Assembly (NCBI RefSeq): GCF_001713455.1
Contig: NZ_CP016464.1
Span: 1,278,501 to 1,342,500, forward strand
Source of the DNA: Bosea sp. RAC05
Lineage (GTDB): Bacteria > Pseudomonadota > Alphaproteobacteria > Rhizobiales > Beijerinckiaceae
Direction: 5' to 3'
DNA: 64,000 bases
Shown here: positions 8,835-17,975 of the stretch, one piece after another
Position numbering within the stretch: the first letter of the stretch is position 1
Layout of the letters: each line of letters opens with the position of its first letter
The notes under the pieces: generated by a model
The model's input: only the letters and a program-made list of their open reading frames with translations
The model's database searches: none
What the model was told of the DNA's origin: nothing
Made by a program: the position numbers and the translations under genes

Positions 8835-10061
8835 ATGAGACGCGTGGTGGTCACCGGGATGGGCATCGTCTCGTCCATCGGCAACAATACGCAGGAAGTG
8901 CTGTCCTCGCTCCATGAAGCGAAATCCGGCATCTCCTTCATGCCGGTTTTTGCCGAGCATGGGTTCCGCAGCCGCGTCGCCGGCGTGCCGACACTCGACC
9001 CCTCGACCGTGCTCGACCGCCGTGCCATGCGCTTCCATGGCGGTGGCTCGGCCTGGAACCAGGTTGCGATGGAGCAGGCCATCGCCGATGCCGGTCTCGA
9101 GGAGAAAGAGATCAGCCACGAGCGCACGGGCATCGTCATGGGCTCGGGTGGACCCTCGACCCGCGCCCTGATCGACGCCTACGACAAGGCGCGCGAGAGC
9201 GGCTCCTCCAAGAAGGTCGGCCCCTTCGCCGTGCCCAAGGGCATGTCCTCGACCGCGTCCGCCACGCTGGCGACCTGGTTCAAGATCAAGGGCGTCAATT
9301 ATTCGATCTCCTCGGCCTGCGCGACCTCCAACCACTGCATCGGCAACGCCTACGAGCTGATTCAGTGGGGCAAGCAGGACGTCATCTTCGCCGGCGGCTG
9401 CGAGGAACTGGACTGGACCCTGTCCGTCCTGTTCGACGCCATGGGTGCGATGTCGACCGACTACAACGAGACGGCGGCGCGCGCCTCGCGCGCCTATGAC
9501 GTCAACCGCGACGGCTTCGTCATCGCGGGCGGTGCCGGCGTCGTCGTGCTGGAAGAGCTCGAGCACGCCAAGGCGCGCGGCGCGAAGATCTATGGCGAGA
9601 TCGTCGGCTATGGCGCGACCTCGGACGGCTACGACATGGTCGCGCCGTCGGGCGAGGGCGCCGTGCGCTGCATGCGGATGGCGCTGCAGGGCGTCAACGC
9701 CAAGGTCGACTACATCAACCCTCATGGCACCTCGACGCCTGTCGGCGACGCCAAGGAGATCGAGGCGATCCGCGAGGTCTTCGGTGCCGGCGAGAAGAGC
9801 CCGCCGATCTCCGCGACCAAGTCGCTCACCGGCCACTCGCTCGGCGCCACCGGCGTGCAGGAGGCGATCTATTCGCTGCTGATGCTCAACAACGACTTCA
9901 TCTGCGAGAGCGCCCATATCGACGAGCTCGATCCAGCCTTCGCCGACATGCCGATCGTGCGCAAGCGCATCGACAATGCGGGCCTCGGCTGCGTGCTCTC
10001 GAATTCCTTCGGCTTCGGCGGCACCAACGCCACCATCGTGATGAAGAAGCTCGAAGCCTGA
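8835..10061 (+). CDS. fabB: 3-oxoacyl-[ACP] synthase I (KAS I)
   Basis: 408 aa condensing enzyme with the complete Cys-His-His triad: C162 (SSACATSNH), H297 ([11 protein letters not shown]) and H334 ([10 protein letters not shown]). KAS I elongates the cis-3-decenoyl-ACP made by FabA, committing carbon to unsaturated fatty acids. The start is preceded by GGAGAAGAGAGC. It lies 165 bp after fabA, and no terminator was seen in that gap. The DUF3303 gene follows 11 nt after its stop. Confidence 0.97.
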   Translation: MRRVVVTGMGIVSSIGNNTQEVLSSLHEAKSGISFMPVFAEHGFRSRVAGVPTLDPSTVLDRRAMRFHGGGSAWNQVAMEQAIADAGLEEKEISHERTGIVMGSGGPSTRALIDAYDKARESGSSKKVGPFAVPKGMSSTASATLATWFKIKGVNYSISSACATSNHCIGNAYELIQWGKQDVIFAGGCEELDWTLSVLFDAMGAMSTDYNETAARASRAYDVNRDGFVIAGGAGVVVLEELEHAKARGAKIYGEIVGYGATSDGYDMVAPSGEGAVRCMRMALQGVNAKVDYINPHGTSTPVGDAKEIEAIREVFGAGEKSPPISATKSLTGHSLGATGVQEAIYSLLMLNNDFICESAHIDELDPAFADMPIVRKRIDNAGLGCVLSNSFGFGGTNATIVMKKLEA

Positions 10062-10072
10062 GGGAACCGACC

Positions 10073-10345
10073 ATGCTCTTCATGGTGATCGAGCATTTCG
10101 ACCAGGCGCGGGTGAAGGAGATCTACGCCCGCTTCCATGAGAAGGGCCGGATGATCCCGGACGGCCTGACCTATGTCGACAGCTGGATCTCCGCCGACTT
10201 CGCGCGCTGTTTCCAGGTGATGCAGTGCGACGACGTCACCAAGCTGCAGGAATGGGTGCTGGCCTGGGGTGATCTCGCGCGCTTCGAGATCGTGCCGCTG
10301 GCCTCGTCGAAAGACACGGCGGCCGCGGTGAAGAAGCATTTATGA
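10073..10345 (+). CDS. DUF3303 family protein
   Basis: 90 aa small soluble protein (MLFMVIEHFD...YVDSWISADFARCFQVMQCDD) that fits the DUF3303 family, a ferredoxin-like alpha/beta-barrel fold of unknown function. Its placement 11 nt after fabB and about 100 nt before fabI, on the same strand, says it is transcribed with the unsaturated fatty acid genes. No catalytic residues can be assigned. A link to fatty acid metabolism rests on context only. Confidence 0.85.
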   Translation: MLFMVIEHFDQARVKEIYARFHEKGRMIPDGLTYVDSWISADFARCFQVMQCDDVTKLQEWVLAWGDLARFEIVPLASSKDTAAAVKKHL

Positions 10346-10441
10346 TGTCGTTGCCGACGCGACAGGGAACGTCGCTGTTCGGGATCTGTGGTCTCCACAG
10401 GCCGCCTTCACGTTCTCCACGCTGACCTCCGGGATTTCCTC

Positions 10442-11269
10442 ATGCTCCCCCTGATGCACAACAAGCGCGGCCTCGTCATGGGCGTCGCCAACCAGAACTC
10501 GATCGCCTGGGGCATCGCGCGCACCCTGCACGCCCATGGCGCGCAGATGGCGTTCACCTATCAGGGCGAGGCGCTCGGCAAGCGGGTGAAGCCGCTGGCC
10601 GAGAGCGTCGGCTCGACGCTCGTCCTGCCCTGCGACGTCGAGGACATCGCCACGGTGGACGCGACCTTCGCCGCGCTGGACGAGGCCTGGGGCGGCGACC
10701 CCGAGCGCAACACGCTCGACTTTATCGTCCATGCCATCGGCTTCTCCGACAAGAACGAGCTCAAGGGGCTCTATGCCGACACCAGCCGCGAGAACTTCTC
10801 GCGCACCATGGTGATCTCGTGCTTCTCCTTCACGGAGGTCGCCAAGCGCGCCGCCGAGCGTATGCCGAAGGGCGGCAGCATGATCACGCTGACCTATGGC
10901 GGCTCCACCCGCATCATGCCGAACTACAACGTGATGGGCGTGGCCAAGGCGGCTCTGGAAGCCAGCGTGCGCTATCTCGCCGGCGACTACGGCCCGCGCG
11001 GCATCCGCGTCAACGCGCTCTCGCCCGGGCCGGTGCGGACGCTCGCCGGTGCCGGTATCTCCGATGCGCGCGCGATGTATTCCTGGCAGCGGGCGAACTC
11101 GCCGCTGCGCAAGTCCGTCTCGCTCGAGGAGATCGGCGGCTCGGCCCTCTACTATCTCTCCGACCTGTCAGGCGGTGTGACCGGCGACATCCACCATGTC
11201 GATGCCGGCTACCACATCACCTCGATGCCGGTGCTGGACGGCCTGCGCGCGGCCGATCAGGGCGAATAG
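10442..11269 (+). CDS. fabI: Enoyl-[ACP] reductase (NADH), FabI type
   Basis: 275 aa SDR-fold enzyme that reduces trans-2-enoyl-ACP in the last step of each elongation cycle. The divergent Rossmann loop GVANQNSIAWGIA (about residues 14-26) is typical of FabI, and the Tyr-x6-Lys pair is Y162/K169 (YNVMGVAK), spaced as in E. coli FabI. ATGs at 10442 and 10454 are both possible; neither has a strong Shine-Dalgarno, and 10442 gives the longer N-terminus. An upstream in-frame start at 10388 would add residues unlike the family. Confidence 0.95.
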   Translation: MLPLMHNKRGLVMGVANQNSIAWGIARTLHAHGAQMAFTYQGEALGKRVKPLAESVGSTLVLPCDVEDIATVDATFAALDEAWGGDPERNTLDFIVHAIGFSDKNELKGLYADTSRENFSRTMVISCFSFTEVAKRAAERMPKGGSMITLTYGGSTRIMPNYNVMGVAKAALEASVRYLAGDYGPRGIRVNALSPGPVRTLAGAGISDARAMYSWQRANSPLRKSVSLEEIGGSALYYLSDLSGGVTGDIHHVDAGYHITSMPVLDGLRAADQGE

Positions 11270-11324
11270 GGAACCCTGCGCCGCCCCTCCGGGTTTGTCC
11301 TCCACGGCAGCAGGAGGACATCCA

Positions 11325-11576
11325 ATGGTGACGGTCAGGTATGACATCGTCGAGCATGACGGCGGCTGGGCCTACAAGGTCCAGGACGCGCTCTCGGAGA
11401 CCTATCCGTCGCACGAGGCGGCCCTGAAGGCGGCCAGCGATGCGGCCGCGCGCCAGACCCTCGCGGGAACGACCGACGGCATCGTCTACCAGGACGAGCA
11501 GGGCCGCTGGCACGAGGAACTGGCCGACGGGCGCGACCGCCCGGCGACGCGCGTCGTGGACGAGTCCTCGGCTTGA
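11325..11576 (+). CDS. DUF2188-like small protein
   Basis: 83 aa. The pattern VRYDIVEHDGGWAYKVQDALSETYPSHEAALKAA followed by an acidic C-terminal half resembles DUF2188 proteins, short beta-sheet proteins of unknown function in which a query string is followed by an aligned helix (the motif is at residues 4-37). The ATG at 11325 has AGGAGGA about 8 nt upstream, which decides the start. It lies 55 nt after fabI on the same strand and could be read through from it. Confidence 0.75.
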   Translation: MVTVRYDIVEHDGGWAYKVQDALSETYPSHEAALKAASDAAARQTLAGTTDGIVYQDEQGRWHEELADGRDRPATRVVDESSA

Positions 11577-11591
11577 CGCCGCTGCGGCGCC

Positions 11592-11957
11592 TCAGCGGGC
11601 GGTGAAGAAGGTCAGCAGGACCTTGTCGTTCTCGCCGAGCAGGCAGAGGAAGCGCCGCGGCTTGTCCGAGCGGTCGGTCCGCAGATAGGCCTCCGCGATG
11701 ATGATCCGCGTCACGGGCGTATCTTCCACCTTCGTCTCCGAGACGGCGATCGTCGCGCCGTCCTCGTCGACATAGATGTCCTTGATCTCGGGCTCGCGGG
11801 CCGAGAGCGTGCTCAGCGCGGCGTTCTTGCACAGCGCGACCGACGGCGAGGCCGGCTTTTCGGCCTGAGCGCCCGAAGTCGGTCCCGCGGTCTGGGCCAA
11901 GGCGCCAGAGGCGATCAGGGCAAAGGCGAGCAGGGCGGTCGGGACGAAGCGGATCAT
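11592..11957 (-). CDS. Small secreted protein of unknown function
   Basis: 121 aa. A signal peptide (residues 1-21, cleaved near GALAQ) precedes a mature part with two Cys (VALCKNA and RFLCLLG) that may form one disulfide. The family is not recognised. The mature domain alternates short hydrophobic strands (IKDIYVDEDGATIAVSE, TRIIIAEAYLR), which suggests a compact beta-rich periplasmic domain. It converges on the DUF2188-like gene with 15 nt between stops and is followed upstream by the NmrA-type gene on the same strand. Confidence 0.7.
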   Translation of the reverse strand: MIRFVPTALLAFALIASGALAQTAGPTSGAQAEKPASPSVALCKNAALSTLSAREPEIKDIYVDEDGATIAVSETKVEDTPVTRIIIAEAYLRTDRSDKPRRFLCLLGENDKVLLTFFTAR

Positions 11958-12014
11958 GTCGAACCTCTCGGGAATGGATGCTGTCCAACGCCCGAGAGGT
12001 CGATTGGTTCGCGC

Positions 12015-12881
12015 TCAGCCGCGCAGCGCCTCGGCGATCGTCGTCGCGAAGGGTGTCGTCGGGCGGCCGATCAGACGCGAGAGCACCCGGCTCTCGTCGT
12101 TCAGCGCACCCTTGGCGGCAGCCGCGTCGGAATCCGCGAGCAGGGAGGCGAGCCCCTCGGGCAGGCCCGCGCCGAGGAGCGCCCCGCGATAATCGGCCTC
12201 GGGCATGTCCACATACGGGACCGTCTTCCCGGCCTGGCGCGACAGCTCGGCGGCGAACTCGGCCAGGGAATAGGACGCGTCGCCGGCCAGCTCATGCACG
12301 ACGCGCGGCGCCTGATCGCCGATCAGCGCAACCGCAGCGGCCTCGGCATAGTCGGCCCGCGCTGCGCTCGCGATGCGGCCGTCACCGGCGCTGCCGATCA
12401 GGGCGCCGTGGGCAAGCGCGGGCGGGATCGAGGCGGCATAGTTCTCCGTGTACCAGCCATTGCGCAGCAGGCTGTGGGGCAGGCCGCTCTCGGCCAGCGC
12501 GCTCTCGGTCTGGCGGTGCTCTTCGGCGAGGCCGAGCGGCGAGATGTCGGCGCGCAGCACGCTCGTATAGGCGATGCGCGCGACACCGGCCTGCCTGGCG
12601 GCCGCAATCGCATTGCGGTGCTGGGCCAGGCGCTGGCCGATCGCGTTGGACGAGATCAGCAGCAGCCGCTCGACGCCGGCGAACGCCGCTTCGAGCGAAG
12701 CCGGCTGGTCATAGTCGCCCGCGCGGATGACGACGCCCGCGGGAAACAGCCCGGCGGCCCGGGCGGGGTCGCGGACGATGGCCACGACGGCGGCGGCGCC
12801 GACGCGCGCCGCGAGGGCGGCGACCGCGAGGCGGCCGAGCTGGCCGCTGGCGCCGGTCACGGCATACAGAGGATGGGACAT
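12015..12881 (-). CDS. NmrA-like NAD(P)-binding oxidoreductase (QorB/YtfG-type quinone reductase family)
   Basis: 288 aa atypical SDR. The nucleotide loop GASGQLG is at residues 10-16. There is no classical Tyr-x3-Lys pair, as in NmrA-type proteins. The body (SSNAIGQRLAQHRNAI, YTSVLRAD, NGWYTENY) closely resembles the NAD(P)H:quinone oxidoreductase 2 (QorB/YtfG) group. The ATG at 12881 is set by the start of the Rossmann strand; a longer frame upstream is the complement of the HxlR gene. It is divergent from an HxlR regulator with a perfect palindrome between them, so it is the likely target of redox or electrophile-responsive control. Confidence 0.88.
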   Translation of the reverse strand: MSHPLYAVTGASGQLGRLAVAALAARVGAAAVVAIVRDPARAAGLFPAGVVIRAGDYDQPASLEAAFAGVERLLLISSNAIGQRLAQHRNAIAAARQAGVARIAYTSVLRADISPLGLAEEHRQTESALAESGLPHSLLRNGWYTENYAASIPPALAHGALIGSAGDGRIASAARADYAEAAAVALIGDQAPRVVHELAGDASYSLAEFAAELSRQAGKTVPYVDMPEADYRGALLGAGLPEGLASLLADSDAAAAKGALNDESRVLSRLIGRPTTPFATTIAEALRG

Positions 12882-12907
12882 GGAACTCTCCGGTCTCTTG
12901 TGGTAAC

Positions 12908-12928
12908 TCAGTCTCAGATAGAGACTGA
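12908..12928. promoter_or_regulatory. Perfect palindromic operator between the NmrA-type and HxlR genes
   Basis: Inverted repeat with 8-bp arms, TCAGTCTC and GAGACTGA, separated by AGATA. It sits in the 103-bp divergent intergenic region, 27 bp from the NmrA-type start and 57 bp from the HxlR start. HxlR-family dimers bind such palindromes, so this is the probable autoregulatory and target operator. Confidence 0.7.
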
Positions 12929-12984
12929 ATGGCGACGCCGGAAGACGGCACTTTTGCGTCACCAGGTTACTATGGAGGAACCCT

Positions 12985-13383
12985 ATGGACGCTTGTGTGG
13001 CGCTGGGCGCCAAGTTCGAACGCTGGCAGACGCTCCGGCTCGATCCGGACGGTTGCCCGGTCCGCGGGCTGCTGGACCAGATCGGCGACCGCTGGTCGAC
13101 CCTGCTGATCTGCGCGCTCGCCGTCGGCCCCCGGCGGTTCAGCGCGCTGCACCGGCTGATCCCCGACATCTCTAAGCGGATGCTGACGCAGACCCTGCGG
13201 ACCCTGGAGGCCGATGGCCTCGTCCATCGCGACGTCCAGCCGACCGTCCCGCCCAGCGTCACCTATTCGCTGACGCCGCTCGGGCGCAGCTTCGCCGGCC
13301 CGCTGCTCGGCCTGGTCGAATGGGCGGAGACGCATTTCCCGGCGGTGTTGCAGACGCGGGCGGAAACGAAAAGGGCCGCCTGA
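12985..13383 (+). CDS. HxlR-family winged-helix transcriptional regulator
   Basis: 132 aa. The family signature [19 protein letters not shown] starts at C24, followed by the recognition helix ([21 protein letters not shown]) and the wing ([11 protein letters not shown]). In characterised members (YodB, HypR, QorR) a cysteine near this N-terminal position senses quinones or electrophiles; C24 is the candidate sensor, and C4 and C43 are other cysteines. It is divergent from a QorB-like oxidoreductase, which matches the known pairing of QorR-type regulators with quinone reductases. Its last codons overlap the argG terminator hairpin on the other strand. Confidence 0.92.
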   Translation: MDACVALGAKFERWQTLRLDPDGCPVRGLLDQIGDRWSTLLICALAVGPRRFSALHRLIPDISKRMLTQTLRTLEADGLVHRDVQPTVPPSVTYSLTPLGRSFAGPLLGLVEWAETHFPAVLQTRAETKRAA

Positions 13384-13393
13384 GGGGCGGCCC
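13369..13393 (-). terminator. Rho-independent terminator of argG
   Basis: On the minus strand an 8-bp stem GGGCCGCC/GGCGGCCC with a 5-nt loop is followed directly by TTTTCGTTT. It begins 33 nt past the argG stop. The plus strand of the same bases encodes the last codons and stop of the convergent HxlR gene. Confidence 0.85.
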
Positions 13394-13425
13394 GTGATCG
13401 CGTCGTCGACGTCAGGAAGGCGCGC

Positions 13426-14658
13426 TCAGAGGCCGAGCTTCTTCTTGCGCTGGCCGAGCGTGCGCAGGCGCAGCGCGTTCAGCTTGATGAAGCCGGCCGC
13501 GTCGCGGTGGTCATAGGCGACGGCGCCTTCCTCGAAGGTCACGAGGTCCTGGTCGTAGAGCGAGTAGGGGCTGGAGCGGCCGATGACATGCACGCCGCCC
13601 TTGTAGAGCTTGAGGCGGACCTGGCCGGTGACGAACTCCTGGCTCTTGTCGATCAGCGCCTGCAGCATCTCGCGCTCCGGCGAGAACCAGAAGCCGTTAT
13701 AGATCAGCTCCGCATATTGCGGCATGATCTGGTCCTTGAGATGGGCGGCGCCGCGGTCGAGCGTGATCGACTCGATCGCGCGGTGCGCGACGGCCAGGAT
13801 CGTGCCGCCGGGCGTCTCGTACATGCCGCGCGACTTCATGCCGACGAAGCGGTTCTCGACGAGATCGAGCCGGCCGATGCCGTTGTCGCGGCCGAACTCG
13901 TTGAGCTTCGCCAGCAGCGTCGCCGGCGACATCTTCACGCCGTCGATCGCGCAGGCGTCGCCGGTTTCGAAGTCGATGCTGATCACGGTCGGCTTGTCGG
14001 GCGCGTCCTCGGGCGAGATCGTGCGCGAATAGACGTAGTCGGGAACCTCCTGCGCCGGGTCCTCGAGCACCTTGCCCTCGGAGGAGGCGTGCAGCAGGTT
14101 GGCGTCGACGGAGAAGGGCGCCTCGCCGCGCTTGTCCTTGGCGATCGGGATCTGGTGCTGCTCGGCGAAGGCGATGAGCTGCTCGCGCGAACGCAGATCC
14201 CATTCGCGCCAGGGTGCGATCACCATGACGTCGGGCTTCAGGGCGTAGGCGGTCAGCTCGAAGCGGACCTGGTCGTTGCCCTTGCCGGTTGCGCCATGCG
14301 AGACGGCGTCGGCGCCGAGCCTCTCGGCGATCTCGATCAGCTTCTTGGCGATCAGCGGCCGCGCGATCGAGGTGCCGAGCAGGTAGACGCCCTCATAGGC
14401 CGCGTTGGCGCGGAACATCGGGAAGACGTAGTCGCGGACGAACTCCTCGCGGAGATCCTCGATGAAGATGTTTTCCGGCTTGATGCCGAGCAGCAGCGCC
14501 TTGTCGCGCGCCGGCCCGAGTTCCTCGCCCTGGCCGAGGTCGGCGGTGAAGGTGATGACCTCGCAGCCATAGGTGGTCTGCAGCCACTTCAGGATGATCG
14601 AGGTGTCCAAGCCCCCGGAATAGGCGAGCACGACCTTCTTCACACTTTTCTCGATCAT
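13426..14658 (-). CDS. argG: Argininosuccinate synthase
   Basis: 410 aa, the usual length. It joins citrulline and aspartate with ATP to make argininosuccinate, the penultimate step of arginine synthesis. The PP-loop ATP motif AYSGGLDTS is at residues 12-20, and the substrate-binding segments [13 protein letters not shown] and [18 protein letters not shown] are intact. MIEKSVKK at 14658 matches family N-termini; an ATG at 14685 would add nine residues (MPQQQDDAQ) and cannot be excluded. It is followed by its own terminator and stands apart from other arg genes. Confidence 0.96.
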   Translation of the reverse strand: MIEKSVKKVVLAYSGGLDTSIILKWLQTTYGCEVITFTADLGQGEELGPARDKALLLGIKPENIFIEDLREEFVRDYVFPMFRANAAYEGVYLLGTSIARPLIAKKLIEIAERLGADAVSHGATGKGNDQVRFELTAYALKPDVMVIAPWREWDLRSREQLIAFAEQHQIPIAKDKRGEAPFSVDANLLHASSEGKVLEDPAQEVPDYVYSRTISPEDAPDKPTVISIDFETGDACAIDGVKMSPATLLAKLNEFGRDNGIGRLDLVENRFVGMKSRGMYETPGGTILAVAHRAIESITLDRGAAHLKDQIMPQYAELIYNGFWFSPEREMLQALIDKSQEFVTGQVRLKLYKGGVHVIGRSSPYSLYDQDLVTFEEGAVAYDHRDAAGFIKLNALRLRTLGQRKKKLGL

Positions 14659-14911
14659 CTGGGCATCATCCTGCTGTTGCGGCATGGCGGTCGCGAAAGG
14701 CCGCTTTTCGAACGCAATGGCGCACTATCCCAGCACCGGGGGCGACGCAATCGGAACCTTTTGATCGATCGCGCGTCCCCGCCTGATGGATGGGTGTTGA
14801 TGACCCCGGCAGATGACGCTTGGACATCGCACCGCGTCTTGCAGTCGCGCGGCGGGAGGCTCACGTTCCTGATGCGCGACGCCACACCGACCCGCCTGCC
14901 CCGGAGGCCGA

Positions 14912-15520
14912 ATGCCGAACCGTCCTGTTCTGGACTTCTGGTATGAGTTCGCATCCCCCTATTCCTTTCTGACCGCGCTGAGGATCGAGCCTCTGGCGGA
15001 GGCCGCGGGCGTCAGCATCCGCTGGCGGCCCTTTCTGCTCGGCCCGATCTTCGCCGCCCAGGGCTGGTCGACCTCGCCCTTCACGCTCTTTCCCAGCAAG
15101 GGGCGCTACATGTGGCGTGACGTCGAGCGCCGCGCCGGGCGCGAGGGCCTTGCGCTGGTCCGGCCCGAGACCTTTCCGCAGAACTCCCTGATCGCCGCAA
15201 GGCTGGCGCTGGCGGGTCGCGAGGCCGGCTGGCTGCCGGCCTTCTCGAAGGCGCTGTTCCGCGCCGGCTTCGGCGAAGGCCGCAACATCGCGGAGGAGGC
15301 GGTTCTGAACGCCGCCCTCAAGGAGGCCGGGGCCGATCCGGGCGTCGCCTTTCCCGCCTCGCGCGGCGAGGACGTGAAGGGCCGCCTGCGCGCGGAGATC
15401 GAATACGCCAAGTCGATCGGCATCTTCGGCGCGCCGACCTTCGTCACCGAGGACGGCGAACTGTTCTGGGGCGACGACCGGCTGGAAGAAGCGCTGGACT
15501 GGGCCAGGCACGGCCGCTGA
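14912..15520 (+). CDS. 2-hydroxychromene-2-carboxylate isomerase-like protein (DsbA/kappa-GST fold)
   Basis: 202 aa thioredoxin-fold protein with an inserted helical domain. It opens with LDFWYEFASPYSFL, where a Ser takes the place of the DsbA catalytic Cys, as in HCCA isomerases and kappa-class glutathione transferases. The cis-Pro loop is GAPTFV. Family members isomerise aromatic degradation intermediates using glutathione. No aromatic catabolic genes are nearby, so the substrate is unknown. The gene stands alone between argG and the convergent M48 protease. Confidence 0.85.
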   Translation: MPNRPVLDFWYEFASPYSFLTALRIEPLAEAAGVSIRWRPFLLGPIFAAQGWSTSPFTLFPSKGRYMWRDVERRAGREGLALVRPETFPQNSLIAARLALAGREAGWLPAFSKALFRAGFGEGRNIAEEAVLNAALKEAGADPGVAFPASRGEDVKGRLRAEIEYAKSIGIFGAPTFVTEDGELFWGDDRLEEALDWARHGR

Positions 15521-15526
15521 GTTAGG

Positions 15527-16624
15527 TCAGGGGCTGGCGCTGCCGCCACCCGTCGGCCGCGCCCAGGGGCCGCGCGCGCTGGGCTCGATCCCTGCCGCAG
15601 ACTCCGCCACCATCGTCTGCAGGTCCTGCCGCTCGGCGACGCGCGGGGGATGCGGCGGCATCGCCGGCATCCGGCCACCGGCGGTCTGGACCAGCGCCTG
15701 CACGCGCTTGGTCACCGAAGGGTGGGTCGAGAACAGGTCGGCGAAATCGTCGGGGTCATTCTCGAAGCACATATCCATCACGCCCGACGGCACGCCCTCG
15801 ATGTCGGCGCGCCCGGCGATCTTGAGCAGGGCCGAGATCATCGCATCGGGGTTCTTCGTGAGCTCGACCGCCCCTGCATCGGCGAGATACTCCCGCGAGC
15901 GCGACAGCGAGAGCCGGATCACCACCGCCAGGAACCAGGCTAGCGCGATCACCGCGAAGCCGATCAGGATGGCGACGCCGCTGCCCTTCTTGGTATCGTC
16001 GGAGGATATCCGCATGCGGCTGCGCGACAGCCCGCGGAAGACGATCTCGCCGATGAGCGAGATGACGCCGGCGATGACGACGGCGATGATCATCAGCCGG
16101 ACGTCGCCATTGCGGATATGGGTCAGCTCATGCGCCAGCACGGCCTCGACCTCGGCATCGTTGAGCTGCGCCAGCAGGCCGCTCGTCACCGTGACCGTGA
16201 ACTGCTTGTCGTTGACGCCGCTGGCGAAGGCGTTCAGCGCCTCGCTCTCGACGATGGCGAGCTTGGGGACGGTCAGGCCGCGCGAGATGCAGAGGTTCTC
16301 CAGCATCCGGTAGAGCTTGGGGTTGTCCTCGCGCGACAGTCCTTTCGCGCCCGAGATGGCGCCGATCAGCCCGACATTGATGCGAAAGCCGATGAACACC
16401 CAGGCGCCTGCGGCGAGCGTCGTGAAGGGCAGCCAGTTCCAGAAGGTCCGCCCGGCCTGCGCATAGGCGGTCGTCCCGCGCGGGACGCCGCCATAGCCGT
16501 AGCCCACCAGCAGCAGGCCCCAGACCGTGACATAGACGAGCAGGAACAGGCCGGCGATCAGGAAGCCCGACCTGATCCGGTTGTTGCGCATGTGGCTGTA
16601 GAGCCCGAAGGCCTGGCCCAGCAT
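15527..16624 (-). CDS. M48-family membrane zinc metalloprotease (HtpX-like)
   Basis: 365 aa integral membrane protease with TM segments near 20-42, 63-92, 175-197 and 215-240. The catalytic zinc motif is HELTH at residues 165-169, with the third ligand at E245 (SREYLADAGA). HtpX-type proteases clear misfolded membrane proteins. The proline-rich C-terminal tail (about residues 320-365) is unlike E. coli HtpX. It lies 34 nt downstream of a lemA gene on the same strand, a pairing seen in many bacteria. Confidence 0.9.
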   Translation of the reverse strand: MLGQAFGLYSHMRNNRIRSGFLIAGLFLLVYVTVWGLLLVGYGYGGVPRGTTAYAQAGRTFWNWLPFTTLAAGAWVFIGFRINVGLIGAISGAKGLSREDNPKLYRMLENLCISRGLTVPKLAIVESEALNAFASGVNDKQFTVTVTSGLLAQLNDAEVEAVLAHELTHIRNGDVRLMIIAVVIAGVISLIGEIVFRGLSRSRMRISSDDTKKGSGVAILIGFAVIALAWFLAVVIRLSLSRSREYLADAGAVELTKNPDAMISALLKIAGRADIEGVPSGVMDMCFENDPDDFADLFSTHPSVTKRVQALVQTAGGRMPAMPPHPPRVAERQDLQTMVAESAAGIEPSARGPWARPTGGGSASP

Positions 16625-16658
16625 CGCAGCCGCCCCGTTCGCCGCCTGCGGCGTCGCC

Positions 16659-17216
16659 TCAGAACTTCACGCTCGGCGCGACCTCGATCTGGGCGCGCGT
16701 GGTTTCGCCGACATCGAAGAATTCGCGCTGGCTGAAGCCCATCTGCGGCGCGAAGAGCACGGCCGGGAAGGCCTGGATCGCGGCGTTGAACTCGCTGACG
16801 GCGTTGTTGAAGAAGCGCCGCGCCGCGGCGAGCTTGTCCTCGACATTGCCGAGATCGACCTGGAGCTGCTGGAAATTGGCGCTCGCCTTGAGGTCGGGAT
16901 AGGCCTCGCCCAGTGCCAGCAGCCGCCCGACCGCACCCGACAATTGCTGCTCGGCCGCCGCCTTGTCATGGATGCTGCCTGCACCCTGGGCGGCGTTGCG
17001 CGCCGCGATCACCGCATCCAGCGTCGTCTTCTCATGCGTCGCGTAGCCCTTCACCGTCTCGACGAGATTGGGGATCAGGTCGTGGCGCTGCTTCAGCTGC
17101 ACGTCGATGTCGGCGAAGGCCTGGTTGACGCGCTGTCGCATCGCCACGAGGCCGTTATAGGTCATGATCAGATAGACGGCGATCGCGGCGATCAGCCCCA
17201 AGACAACCCAGCCCAT
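16659..17216 (-). CDS. LemA family protein
   Basis: 185 aa. One N-terminal membrane helix (residues 2-20) is followed by the motif YNGLVAMRQRVNQAFADIDVQLKQRHDLIPNL (residues 20-51), diagnostic of LemA, and long coiled helices ending in FFDVGE. Its biochemical role is unresolved; in several bacteria it is co-transcribed with an M48 protease, as here. An upstream in-frame ATG at 17249 would place eleven residues before the membrane helix and is less likely than 17216. Confidence 0.93.
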   Translation of the reverse strand: MGWVVLGLIAAIAVYLIMTYNGLVAMRQRVNQAFADIDVQLKQRHDLIPNLVETVKGYATHEKTTLDAVIAARNAAQGAGSIHDKAAAEQQLSGAVGRLLALGEAYPDLKASANFQQLQVDLGNVEDKLAAARRFFNNAVSEFNAAIQAFPAVLFAPQMGFSQREFFDVGETTRAQIEVAPSVKF

Positions 17217-17309
17217 GGCATGCTCCTCAAGCGCAGACGAGACGGCCACACCGTGGCACGAAGGCGGGCGGTGGGGAAGCGGCCGGGAGCCGCCTGCCCC
17301 AGCGACGGC

Positions 17310-17975
17310 TCAGTCGTCGCTGTAGCGCTCCTCCCGCCACGGATCGCCGCGGTCGTGGTAGCCGCGGACCTCCCAGAAGCCGGGCCGGTTCTCTGGCGTG
17401 AACTCGATGCGCTTCAGCCATTTCGCGCTCTTCCAGAAGTAGAGCTTCGGCAGGACGAGCCGCAGCGGCCCGCCATGCTCCCCGGTGATCGGCTGGCCCT
17501 CCCAGGAATGGGCGAGGATTGCGTCCTCGCTGGCGAAATCCGCCAGCGTCAGATTGGTCGTGTAGCCGTCGTAGCTGTGCAGCACGACGAAGCCGGCCTC
17601 GGGCTTGGAGCGAGCGAGATCGAGGATCGTGCGGGTGGCGACGCCGTCCCAGCGGTTGTCATAGCGTGACCATGTGGTCACGCAGTGAATGTCGGACACC
17701 TCGGTCGCAGGCTCCTGGGCCATCAGATCGTCCCAGCGCCAGTGCAGGGGGCGATCCACCAGCCCGTCGATGTCGAGCGTCCAGTTCGACAGGGCGATCT
17801 CGGGCTGCAGGCCGAGATCGAGCACCGGCCAGTCCTTCACCCGATGCTGGCCGGGCGGCAGCCGCTCGCTCTCGGGACGGGCGACGCGCCCGGTCAGGAA
17901 CTTGCCATCCCGCGCCCAGGCCTGCTTGGTCCGGGTCAGCTTGGTCTCGGCGGGGGTATCGGGATCGTCGGTCAC
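17310..17975 (-). CDS. Sulfite oxidase-like molybdopterin oxidoreductase
   Basis: 221 aa from a GTG at 17975, chosen because GGAGAG lies 6 nt upstream and longer starts add only low-complexity arginine-rich sequence. The Mo ligand is C98 in VSDIHCVTTWSRYDNRWDGV. The catalytic core resembles YedY/MsrP and the stand-alone sulfite oxidase-like proteins. No Sec or Tat signal is present, so it appears cytoplasmic, unlike periplasmic MsrP. There is no adjacent heme partner (MsrQ). Substrate and electron acceptor are unknown. Confidence 0.88.
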   Translation of the reverse strand: MTDDPDTPAETKLTRTKQAWARDGKFLTGRVARPESERLPPGQHRVKDWPVLDLGLQPEIALSNWTLDIDGLVDRPLHWRWDDLMAQEPATEVSDIHCVTTWSRYDNRWDGVATRTILDLARSKPEAGFVVLHSYDGYTTNLTLADFASEDAILAHSWEGQPITGEHGGPLRLVLPKLYFWKSAKWLKRIEFTPENRPGFWEVRGYHDRGDPWREERYSDD

